This document shows positions 46,784-58,420 of a DNA stretch of 64,000 nucleotides, piece after piece. Every line of letters starts with the position of its first letter. Within the stretch, counting starts at the first letter, position 1. A model generated the notes under the pieces. The model was not told the origin of the DNA. It worked only from the letters and a program-made list of their open reading frames with translations, and did not search any database. A program made the position numbers and the translations under genes. The stretch covers positions 36,671,440 to 36,735,439 of the forward strand of contig NC_134841.1 of assembly GCF_965363235.1 (NCBI RefSeq), in the 5' to 3' direction. Origin of the DNA: Mytilus galloprovincialis. Taxonomy: Eukaryota; Mollusca; Bivalvia; Mytilida; Mytilidae.

Positions 46784-49700
46784 ATGTCATTAGCGACACT
46801 TCTGTTTTCCTTCTTTAGTCTGCTGCTTGTATATACAGGTAACGTAACGTTAATAAGTCAGTAGGACATTTATTTATATTCGGAGGAAGATTTCACCCTA
46901 CTGATTTTTTAACAGCAATTATAAGAGGTATAAAAAAAGTCCCCAGTTCGCTTTCAATTTTATGAAGATGTACCGAACAAGGATTGAAGTTTAACATATA
47001 AATTCATTCCATGCATGCGGTCTTTAACATAAAAATCATTTGCATTTAAAAAAAAACGTGTTGCTAATATCAAATAAGAGAAAAAAATATATCCAGATCT
47101 TCATATGTCTTCGATTTCAATCCGCAATCATTTTTTCATTCTTCAACTTCTAGTTGTCTTGTGTTGTCATGCTTGTCCATCAGTGTTCGCTTATTATCTT
47201 GATTTGTCTTTCCCTCATCAATTTACACGATTTCAACAATGATAAACTACTGTTGCCCTAATTTAGCTATATAGTTGTTTTCAACTGATGTAAAATACCT
47301 GTTAATACAAATTTTAGATTGACCACCAACAATTTATTTAACTGCTTGTTAACAAATCACGAAAATACCCATACAAATTCTTTGTTATCAAAGGTACCAG
47401 GCTTATAATTTTATACGCCAGACGCACTTTTTGTCTACATTAGACTCACCAACGACTCTCAGATTTAAATTGTTAAAAATCCAGACAAGTATTAAGTTGA
47501 AGAGTATTAATTTTGTAGAAGGTTGCATTAGAAGTTCTGGAAATTCAAACCCAGACAAACTTACATACAAAGTAAATAACCAAACAGATCCTGAAAATCA
47601 TCGACTAGATTGTACAGATAATGAGACACAAGCTTTAGCCTGTTTGAATGGAGGGTCATGCTTTGCTGTATATGTAGCAGACAGAGTAGTAGAATGTGCG
47701 TAAGTACATGAATATGCTCACCATAGTTATGTATATGTGTGTTTTCTATACCCCCTCCAAAAAAAAAAAAAAAAAAAAAATTCTAAATATAAAGGAGCTT
47801 GATTATCAAATTTAAAGATGAAACCGAGTTGATCTTAAAAAAACATTGTTAGTAAATGATAAGTTTAATCTAATTTGCAATCATGTGTTGTAGGAAGATT
47901 TATGCACAAAGAAGTTGTAAATCGTACTTAGTCAAAACCAGTTAACTATTTTGCAAACCAATGTGAAAAGTACTTGCTTTTTTTTAATTGATAGTTAATC
48001 AATTTTCTTTTTTCAGATGTTTAAATAAATATATTGGTAAACGTTGTGAAATGATAGACCCGGAAATAATATTTGACCAATCAGCAAGTAAGCTTTATAT
48101 CACACATCTGATAAATAATGCGTATGTAGATTAAAAAGAATATCAAACACTTTGAATACGAATGATAAAAAACGAGGACATAATTATATTTAGTGTGGTA
48201 ATGTCCTCGCCCATGAAATTCGGGTAATAGTTCTATTTACGTTTAATGGCAAAATAGCTTAATCGTTAGGATGATCAGATGACAGAGCTAATTCTGTTTA
48301 AATCATTTTCAGTATTGCTATGCATGTGTTCATTTTCAATCGTTCGGTGAAGTAAGATTTACGACTTTTACAATATTTAATCAATGATACAGAAGATAAA
48401 ACCAAACTTCTTAGCGCACATCAAACTGAATCGGATTGAATACCATTTATGTCGGATTGCATACCATTTATGAATAAAAGGATATGCTGTGTATGTGTCA
48501 GTTACCCAACTACATAATCAATCGAGAGATCTTAAACAATCCGCCAAGTTAAAAGTTCACAAAATATATTTTGATTTCAAACGACTAATGTGTGTAAAAG
48601 TTAAGTTTACATACTAAAAAGAAATTATCAGACAAGTCTTCCATGTATATGATCATTTGTTTTTTTAAATACATGTTTTTCTTTTAAACAGGAGAGAAAG
48701 TAGTCAGAATTGGATTCATTTCAGGTTTTACAGCATTAATCATCTTATTAGTTATCGTTATTCTGATACTTATATGGTGTAAAATAAGGAGGTAAGTTTG
48801 TGTTTTTAAGTTTGGTAATTAGATCATTGCTATATTAAAACATGTCAAACATGTACACATTTAGTTGCGTGTCTTTTAAATTACCTGCTGCAAATATTTT
48901 AACGTTTCCTTTCACTATCAAAACTACATTAGATGAAATATGAGACAGATATCATATAGACTTTATTAACATTCATTTGACACAAAAGCCCCAAAAGGAA
49001 TACTTCCTTCATGTTTCGTGAAATCTCCTCATCAAGTTAATTCGAAACCGGCTAGCATGTATTTTGAATGATCAGACATTCGGAAGAAAGAAATGTTTTG
49101 AATGTTACATATTACCTATTCTTTTAATTCCAACTTTTTCAGATGAAGCACTTTAGTTGAGAGATCCTCTTGAGGTGAATAATCCCTTATCCGTTATAAA
49201 TTAATCAGCTTCTCTGGAAAATCTTTTTATTGTAAAACTTCTTCTTTGTACACTTATAGACACTGCCACAACACTTAATTATATATATCTAAACTGGTAT
49301 ATACAGTCATATTCAAAATCTAAAACTTGATCGATTAGCAACTGTCATTTTGTCCTCTGTCTCACTTTTGACTCTTTCTTTATGATTAGAATATATCAAG
49401 AATACACATTGAAAACTAAAAATTGCTCAACTCAACAAAAATATATAAGAAGATGTGGTATGAGTGCCAATGAGACAACTTTCAATCAAAGTCACAATTT
49501 GTAAAAGTAAACCATTATAGCTCGAAGTACGGTCTTCAACACGGAGGCTTGGGTCACACCGACAGGAAGTGTCTGTTTCGCCCCTTTATCATACGTATGA
49601 CATACCGATGGATGCACATATACAATCTTAAACCTGCTCGTAATGTCCCACTATCATTGACACCTTAACAAACTTACGGACTTATTTATTATTATACTAA

Positions 49701-51856
49701 TAATATTAAACTTGCTGGACTCAGCTAAAGTATTTTTTCTCCTTAAGGAGGCTCGAGGGTATAAAAATTTCAGAAAAAAATCAAACAATTGTTTTTCATT
49801 ACAAATTCTATTAATTTCCTTTTGTAGTTGTTACTTTATCATATGGTACAAAAATCATTCAAAACAATCAATTCGTGTTGGCCCCAGATGACTTTCAAAA
49901 TGTATACATCATTGAAAAAGTTCCAAATTATCTCCCTTTGGTGGAAAAATGCAATTTCTTGGCTCTAAAATTGAAATATCTTTTTCAACTCATCGGTGAC
50001 CTATCTTTTTTAATATAATTTCCATATAAGCTGTACTTAAACTAAACTATTGTGAAATTTTAGCGATTTCTGTAATAAATTTCTTTTTTTTTTCTCTCGA
50101 TATTACCTTTATCCCTCCTATTACTTCAACAGAAAAAAAACGCCTTTACAAAAATGTATGCTGCTTTCGAAGGCAAATTGTGAGCGCAAATGAACGGTGA
50201 CCCCACTTTTTTATTTTATTTTTCTATTAACTATAAGATAAAGTTCATTTATAGAAAACTATAGAGAAATCCTATATAAATGATTTAGACCCGCGAACCC
50301 CCTTAATCATACTTATGATTAACTGAAAATTGCATGTTAAAATCTAACAAAAACTAATTCGTAGTTAACATCTATCATATTCACCTGAGCAACTTTGTTC
50401 ATATATATTTGTTCATATTCTTAGAATATATGCAGAATACCCAATACAATCTCAAATTTGTTCAACTCAGAAAAATTATTATTCTTCCCTCATACTTATG
50501 ACTTTTAAAGTATAATGGGACCAGAAAATAATTATAAAAAATTCTGGATATATAAAATGGGAGCAACATTAAATATTTTGTATTAAAATTGAAGCTAGTT
50601 TGTGACCTTAACCACGCTGACATTCTAAACTTATTAATAACACATCTTCTAGTCTCTTAACAGACTTCAAAGCATTCCTAAATTCTAAATCGGATACGAC
50701 ATCCACGCACACTTGTATGCAAGCAGAATAACATACTGACAGAGAGCATACAGACGGAAGCTTTTGAACCTACAAAGCGCCTAAGTTTTATTTAACTTTT
50801 GAAACTAAACGGAATGAACGTCGTCAAGTTCTAAATGCTTACTTCATATCTTGGTGTAATAGAGCGATTACTGGGACGGAACTGGTTGATTATTTTCCTA
50901 ACAATGTGTGTGGTTTATTATTTTGATAAAATGCAGTCATTTACTTTCGGTATGTCATACGAACCGCTCTTTTTTAACATTAAAAAAATCGAAATAAACT
51001 TTTTTGTTTATGAGCAACCCAAAGCACGCCTTCGGGTGCGGGATTTTCTCGCTGTGTTGAAGACCCATTGGTGGCCTTCTGTTGTGTTTTGTTCCTTGGT
51101 TTGGATGTTGTCTCATTGACATATTCCCCATTATATTTTCAATTTTATCTATTTTGTTTTGTTACATAGTCTCACACAAGATATAAAATCGACGATTCTT
51201 TAGTGTACATTACCTTTTCATTTTCGAATATTTACAACAACCAATAATATATATAAAACTTCTGAAATAGTGGAAATCGTTAAATTTTAAAAATATCTTT
51301 GAGGGGAATGGTGATTCATGGTTGCTCAGTTACAATGATATTTTTACCTTCAATGAAGATCTTTGATACGAATTTTCCCTCCTTTTCGTTCATGTTGTGT
51401 ATCTACCTTTATCCGGAACTTTGGGGCCTATTTGTTGTAATATCAAGTGGTACCAAGAAAGTTATCCAAACCATCATTCTTTTAAACAAAATCAATTTTG
51501 GTTAGAGAGTTATCATTTATGAAAGAACTTATAAATATTTTGTGATCCGCATATTTTTCAACTTAAGTCAATCATCCAATAATAATTGAAACGAAAGTTA
51601 TCAACAAAGCTACACGAGTCAAATATACCCCGAATCATTCTTGTCCGAAATAAAATGTCATAGCAGGAGCTGGAGTGTAATTAGTCAAATAGTTATAACT
51701 TCTTGCTGAAATTAAAAAAGGTGAGAGAAGCAAACAACGGATAACATTTTGTTTTATTTTAACAGGAGCAAGAAATCAAAAGATAACACAAGTAAAAGTA
51801 ATAAAACATCAGATCAAGAATCGCTTGAGAAAGAGAGTCTGACGGGAACAAAATAA
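46784..51856 (+). CDS. EGF gene 2: ErbB-ligand-like single-pass membrane precursor
   Basis: Exons: 46784-46838 (signal peptide MSLATLLFSFFSLLLVYTG), 47519-47699, 48017-48087, 48692-48791 (transmembrane) and 51766-51856 (TAA); 165 residues. The EGF domain has the same spacing as gene 1 (C-x9-C-x5-C-x11-C-x-C-x8-C, LNGGSC, YIGKRC), and the intron again falls in phase 2 between cysteines 4 and 5. Exons 1 and 3 equal gene 1 in length (55 and 71 bp). The helix ALIILLVIVILILIWC precedes a Lys/Ser-rich tail (KIRRSKKSKDNTSKS). There is no usable microexon: the equivalent place (49141) would introduce a stop. Exon 2 is 9 bp shorter at its 5' edge, where an interspersed repeat abuts the acceptor. AATAAA overlaps the stop (51855-51860). 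Same inferred role as gene 1. Confidence 0.85.
47390..47512 (+). repeat. Interspersed repeat family B copy against exon 2 of EGF gene 2
   Basis: TTATCAAAGGTACCAGGCTT, TACGCCAGACGCAC, GACTCACCAACGACTCTCAGA and AAGTTGAAGAGTATT; the repeat ends 6-10 bases before the exon-2 start at 47519. Confidence 0.8.
49445..49575 (-). repeat. Interspersed repeat family C copy
   Basis: ATGTGGTATGAGTGCCAATG, AGACAACTTTCAATCAAAGT and GTACGGTCTTCAACA. In the intron of EGF gene 2. Confidence 0.65.
49747..50302. mobile_element. Non-autonomous DNA transposon (556 bp) flanked by TTAA
   Basis: The left end GGAGGCTCGAGGGTATAAA and inverted right end GGGGGTTCGCGGGTCTAAA are similar. TTAA lies on both sides (49743-49746 and 50303-50306), so the duplication may be TTA, TAA or TTAA. 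Fits a Harbinger-like MITE; piggyBac-like is an alternative because of TTAA. Between the last two exons of EGF gene 2. Confidence 0.65.
51015..51150 (+). mobile_element. Penelope-like tail fragment
   Basis: CTTCGGGTGCGGGATTTTCTCGCT, here only partly quoted by position, then TTGAAGACCCATTGGTGGCC and CCCCATTATATTTTCAATTTT. In the last intron of EGF gene 2; the 94-codon frame at 50835-51119 runs through it and is not a gene. Confidence 0.75.
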
Positions 51857-51869
51857 TAAAACAACCAGA

Positions 51870-54800
51870 TCAAATTATTCCGGTAGAATCCGTTAGTTTA
51901 CTATATCAATAGAATGCTATATAAACTGGTGTTTCAATGAATGGAAAGAACATAAAGTTTTGACACTTAGATTTATAAAGATTGCTTTGTTTCTATAGCT
52001 AGTTGATAATCATAGTTTTAATGTGGATAAAGATGGAAATCAAAAACATTTAGTCTCTACCAAAAATACACTGTTTACAGTTCTTTCTTTAAACTTTCCC
52101 ATTTAGTGAATATAAAAGTTAGGAAATGTAAATCAACAAACATACTTCATGCATTGAACATGACAGAAACAACACTATGAAAAATCAAAAATAGTTTGAA
52201 TTAAGTGGGTTTTTTGGTAACTTTGACGTATCTCTATTAATAATACAGGAATCGAGAAAAGTAACAATGAACTCTTCACAGATACCGGGATTTAATCATT
52301 TATAAATTAACACACAACAAAAAAGTACTAAACAAATGGAAACAACACTATAAATTTCAAGCGTACGACGCGCTTTTCTGGTATTAATCAAACTACTGAC
52401 AACCGAGCTGAATAAAGATGTCCAATGCGTTTTTTGATTTTTATTCCCAAGAACGCTCAAGGCCAAATATTTCAAACCCAATGATTATAAAAAACGAAAC
52501 ATGCGTAGAGCTTTATGACAAAGATGGACCATAAAACAACAGTCTTATCCAACAAAGGTGTGTTATATACAAATAAGAAGATGCGAGACGAGAGATCAAA
52601 TAACAATTAGCAGCTAAAGGTAACCGTACGGCCTTCATATGTATAACTGCAATCTACAAATAGATATATCATAAAAAACCCTATCAATCTATAAAAATGA
52701 TAATACATATGGTCATTTGGTCTTTATTGTAAATCTAGAATTATTTGTCCCTTTCTTCATTCAAATTGTTGCGATACCCTATTTTCATCTAGTATACATT
52801 TAGCGTTGTCCGGCAGATGATAATTATTATCTCATAAAGTTCTTATTAAACATGAGCAGCATTAGTCACACAAAACATTAAAACAGAGAAACTTTCATAA
52901 GTGTGACATGAAGGATTTCAAGGTATGGGTCTTCATAATAACTTTCAATCAAATGGCCCTTTACACAAGCTAGAAAGAGTAACTGTGTCTAGTACCGATA
53001 TTTATCTGGTGAAATCTATTTTATATTATACAAGCCTTATAGTATTTAAGCACTCGTTTTTTTTTTATATCGTACATAAATGTAGAGTACAAACAAAAAA
53101 TTACCATCATAACGAGGCCAGATTATATATGAATTGTATCATAAATAGACGTAACATGAAGGGTCAAAATTTAAGCATTTATCGCATTAATATATTTTAA
53201 GTGTATTTTTGAAAAGGGAAATATTTGAATAGAGCATTTTTCCATGTCATCTTTATAATGGCCAAATGAACAAAATGTATACGATCGGCGATGTCCTGGG
53301 TGATATAGAAATGTAACATTTGCAACAGATATTTACCCTTCCGGAACGCTCGATGTCGCCCCATTTTCTATTGGTAGGTAAGTGTTCCTCGTTTTTTTTT
53401 TAGCTTTCTTTGTTGGGCGAATATACTTTTGTTTGTCTGTTTGTCTGTTTGTCTTTTTCTATTTTTTTGCAATGTCGTTGTCAATTTATTTTCGATTTAT
53501 GAGTTTTAATGTCCATTTAGTATCAGGTAATAGGTTGTATTGATTAGAATGGCGCTTGGTAAAAGAGGTTTGTAGAAAGCATTCGAATAAAGAAAGAGGC
53601 GGAACATACAATAGTTGCTTTCAAAACCTAATGCGGAATTCAGTCTACAAAACACTGTACATGAAATACTAAACATAATTTCTACCAACGAATCCGGTAC
53701 ATAGTATGCACTATGTAGAACTGATGTGACATGAATTTCATATATTTTTTTAAATACAACAACAATGTATATATCGGTACAGACTATTAACATGACCCTT
53801 AAATATCCCTCTCACTGCAAATAACCAAAAAGAGAAAATAAAGGATACAAAACCAGAACAAGAAGAACACAAAATAGAATAAAAAAACGAACTAATTCAG
53901 TAACGCGGACTTATCAGGTGTTCCTACGGCACTTGTTTTGGATAGTTTTTTTGATGAGTTGATGATGCCGCGCATTCAGTAATAACATGGTTGAAAAAAG
54001 TAATGTCATTTATTGACCAATCATATATAAATTATAATTGTTTTTGCTGAGTAACTTTGAACAACAATTTTACACTCATAAATGAAGATGCATTGCAGAG
54101 AACTAACGTCTATTCGACTGAAATTATGACGTTTATTAAATGATGACTTCGAAATAGATATCCCATATGTGAACAATATATGATTCTTTGCACGACAATA
54201 GTCAACATTACAATTATTAAACATAAAATACAAATATGGGTCAAATTGTTATTGTTTAAGCTAGACTTTTAAACGGTCTGATACTTTTGAAGGACAATAC
54301 ATATCAAATCTCAATTGGGTGACACTTAAATAGTAAAATAATCATGTTACATTCAATCTTTTAATTCCTTTAAGAAATCACGATGCTAAAAGAACACTTG
54401 AAAGCTCACTTTAATGTATGTTGTACTTTTATTGAAAACTTTTCATATCAACTCAACAAAAACATCAGGTAGCTACTTTTTAGTAGCATGCTTTCATCTT
54501 AGTTTTAATTTCCTTAATGATGTTAGATAGAACGTAAAACAATATTTCCCTTATTGATACAATGGTATTATCCGGATGATTTGCTGATACTGTGTGCTTA
54601 TTTATTTGCATCTTATAACATATGAATATATGTCTAAATATGTATATATAAAAAAGTGTGATATGTTACGTGTGAGGATTACAAATTAAATTATGACAAT
54701 GATATACATATAAGAATAGATAACAATATAATACATGTATAGATTTATCCTTCAGAGACAATAGAAAAAAAAATCATCCGGAAATTTTATCATTAATATG

Positions 54801-56480
54801 CTATTATTACATCCTATTCATATATTTAGGCAAGACGCAATCACCTAAATATAAAATGTGGTAATTTACTTATATTTTGTTTCGGAAATTGAAAAAGAAA
54901 CTAAATGATTTAAGGACACTGGGTAGCCCTTTTGGATGTATGTTGCACTTAAAGTGAAAAATTAATAGGTAAATATCTTTAAGTAACACGTGTGGATGTT
55001 ATGTCTTCATATACTTTTTGTGATTGAATTAAAGTTAAAACAAAAACTCCTTGATGGTTTCAATGAAAATCAGATTCATCAATGGCGTCAAATCAAAGTC
55101 GTAGAGTATTTATGAATTTTAAAACTATGAATGAAGGTTTTCGATAATAAAGCCTCACAATAAAAAATGTGTTTTCAGATTTGATAAATCATCTTATCAG
55201 AGTTTTAATAGTACATTTTATATTTGTTCTTAAATAAAAGCCTCATCAAAATCAATCGAGTAAAAAAGATTTCAGAGATTGTACAACCCAATTAGAGAAT
55301 ATCAATTCAGGCATATGAAGCAAAATATGTAGGAGATACTTCATAACTTTTTGTTTCGTAATTTCATCATGAATAATGATGTTTGTAAGGGAAGTTTCAT
55401 GTGTACAAAAGGGTACATCAATTCTTTTCGTGCATAAAATATAGATGATATAGTCATTTTCTGAAAATATACTCAAAAGTATTGATAAATTTTAGGATCA
55501 TTCAAAACACACGTTTGTTGAAGTTTTACTTTTAATTCCGTAATTTGTTTGTATTTTTAAATACACTTGTGTTGACGTAATGTGCTTTAATTGCCATACA
55601 TGAGCTTCTCATGAATAATATAATAACCTAGTATAATCTTCAACTTCAAGTTAACCTGTTAAAAATAAACATATCATTTATTGGAAGCAATCAATTGAAA
55701 GAATATGAAATATCAATATTGTTTTATAATGATTATTTTTTTCATATCAATTTATACAATAAGATTGTAGATTTGTCCTTATTCTTGACTTTTATTTGGC
55801 GTTTATACTCATGTATGTCATGTATATCACTGTTTGCATTGTGGTTTTTACAACGATTTTTTTCTTTTTATGCTTTTCTATGATGAGGGCAACAAGGAGG
55901 ATAAGTTATATAGCTAACTGTTTAACCCTCTTAAAATAAAGTATTGTTATTGTTGTTGTTCCGCTGTTTAAATGGTGTCATCTAACTAAATAATCTAAAG
56001 CTTGGAAACTATGTTTAAGGTTTCTTTCTTATCGAACTCGATATTCTAGAGCTCGAGTTTTTTAGAATTAATTTACTGTTATAGCAATTCTGTATAATTG
56101 CTTGTGTACTATTAATATATGTTCCAATTGTCGTAACCCCAATCCTGTTTTTTCTGCCTCGATTGTGACCTCATAAAAAAGACTTATCACCGGATGTATA
56201 ATTCCAAAATGAACACAACAAATGCCGTATGTGCTTTGATGGCAACACAATGACAAATACAAAAACGACGAACACAATAACTAGTCCATATAACACAAGT
56301 TACACAACATCGATAACTTAAGACGGACTCGCACCAACCCAATTTAAATCCGAGTAGAACTTTTTTTTTAAACTGCAACTTGTAAGTTTTGTATGCTCCC
56401 TTGGGATTGTCTGTCTTTTTTTGTCTTTTTACTAAGAGCTTTGTATTTTTGGTGAGTTTGTATTTCATGACTTAAGCCTT
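51870..56480. other. Intergenic region between EGF genes 2 and 3, no gene seen
   Basis: Contains a family C fragment at 52565-52650 (minus), a weak family B-like piece at about 52275-52470, and a second-Penelope-family tail remnant at about 53265-53530 (TTACCCTTCCGGAACGCTCG, TTTGTCTGTTTGTCTGTT). The rest is AT-rich without recognised genes; short frames show no domains. Confidence 0.5.
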
Positions 56481-56489
56481 AAGGATTAT

Positions 56490-56970
56490 GATAAATGTTG
56501 GTCTCCATCGCAAGTCAATGAAACCCGGCCACGTCCACTTGTATTCTTGTCCATCTGATTAGTTAAGCCTTTTTCAACCGATTTTATAGTTTGTTCTTAT
56601 GGTGAACTGTTATACCACTGTCCCACGTTAGGGGGAGGTTTATGATCCCGCTAACATGTTTAACCCCGCCACATTATGTATGTATGTGCCTGTCCCAAGT
56701 CAGGAGCCTGTAATTCAGTGGTTGCTTATGTATTACATATTTGTTTTTCGATCATTTTTTTTTAATATAAATAAGGCCGTTAGATTTTTCGTTTGAATTG
56801 TTTTACATTGTCATATCGGGGCCTTTTATTACTGAATATGCGGTATGGACTTTGCTCATTGTTGAAGGCCGTACGGTGACCTATAGTTGTTAATTTCTGT
56901 GTCATTGTTGTCTCCTGTGGAGAGTTGTCTCATTGGAAATCATACAACATTTCCTTTTTATATAAACAGA
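56490..56970 (+). repeat. Interspersed repeat family C, long copy
   Basis: Includes GTTTAACCCCGCCACATTAT, CCTGTCCCAAGTCAGGAGCC, GAAGGCCGTACGGTGACCTA and GTTGTCTCATTGGAAATCAT. The first two phrases also occur inside the Penelope-like tail, so the two families share a core. Confidence 0.8.
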
Positions 56971-57854
56971 AGACTGAGCAAAACGAACCCAATCAAATAT
57001 AGCGCTGAAATCATGTGCTACTGTATGGTAAGCATACTCTGATCCACGTAAAAGACATAGAACATTGTTCATAACGTTTAATTTCTCTTTAGCTGGACAG
57101 CTAAAAACAGTTAGGTTCCACATTAGTTACTCCTACTGGGTCATTAAGAAGCATGGTTAAAATAAGTTCCCTGATGATAGTAGATCAAGAAAACCTCTAT
57201 GCACACACAACATTTATCTAGTGTTGATTTCATTTTAACATCAAAGGTCTTAAATATATTTTTTTTATATTTAAAAAAAATTAAAAGTTATTCAGAGTTT
57301 AAATAGAGACAATGTAAATGTTAACTGCATATCTATAAAACCAGCAAGAATTAATAGTGTTTGGTGAAGAAAGGAAAAAATTCAACTTCCGGTTACATTT
57401 TAGTTTCGATTAAAAATGTCCTTATTAATTTCCTCAACTCAAAGGTTGTAAACATACTTTTCAGCTGATTGTTGGACCAAAAGTAATGTAATAAGACTTC
57501 GCGTAATATATGTACAGGAATAAAGCTCAATTTAAACAAATAATGGATGCTCTATTGATTAAACAAATGCAGATATATTTCTAATTTGCATACCAGTATT
57601 TTGATGACATAATTTAAGGTACGTAAAATGAAAGTTTTTGTTGCATTATGAAGAATATAACATCATTTTCCAAATTATACTGGCATTTATTTGGTTGTTG
57701 ATTTAAGAACCTTGCATTTTTTTGTGTTAAGAGGTCCCATGAAATCGTAAAATTACAAGAAAGCATGAAAAAGTCTTATTTGGCATACATGTTAAGATTT
57801 TGTTATTTTTTTCTCACTTATTTACCATTATAACATATAATGCATAGATAAAGC

Positions 57855-57975
57855 ATGACTTTTCCGCGGCTGTTCTGCCATCGTTTTTTGCCAGGTCGTT
57901 GTCTGTTTATTTTTTACATTTGAGTTTGAATGTCCTTGTGATATCTATTGTCCCTTAGTTGCCCTTTTTAATTAT
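57855..57975 (+). repeat. Tail remnant of the second Penelope-like family
   Basis: CGTTGTCTGTTTATTTTTTACATTTGAGTTTGA-type sequence parallels 60830-60890 (GTTGTCAGTTTATTTTAGAT, TATGAGTTTGACTGTCC). Short and diverged. Confidence 0.5.
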
Positions 57976-58420
57976 TAACTAAATGATTTCAATAACCACA
58001 GGAGCATCAAGACTTTTATTTATAAAATGTAGATAACTTGAGAAATTGAGACATGACTCTTGTATATTATCTGAAAAACCAATCACTAAAGTATATTCAT
58101 AACAAATAGAGAAAATAAACAAGCTAAGATATTCTACATTCCCATATGCTATCAAACTTTTTTGATCTTTAAAATGATCTTTAGACGTTGGTATTATATT
58201 TTGCTTGCTTTTTTTTACTTTACAAAGACATGTTTAAATGAAAAAAATGATTTAAGAATTAATACAAATATTTGTATTATTTCAGGCTGTTTAGCATGCA
58301 GTTATTGAATCTACGTTATATTTTAATAGTCTACTTTACCTTACGAAGTCATCTTTAAATGAAAATAATGATGGAAGAAATTTGAAAAAAAATATTTGTT
58401 TTATTTTCAGAGTATCAATC

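Noticed and set aside
49141..49170. Microexon in EGF gene 2 equivalent to that of gene 1
   Set aside because: In the required phase it reads a stop codon at once; the exon at 51766 fits directly.
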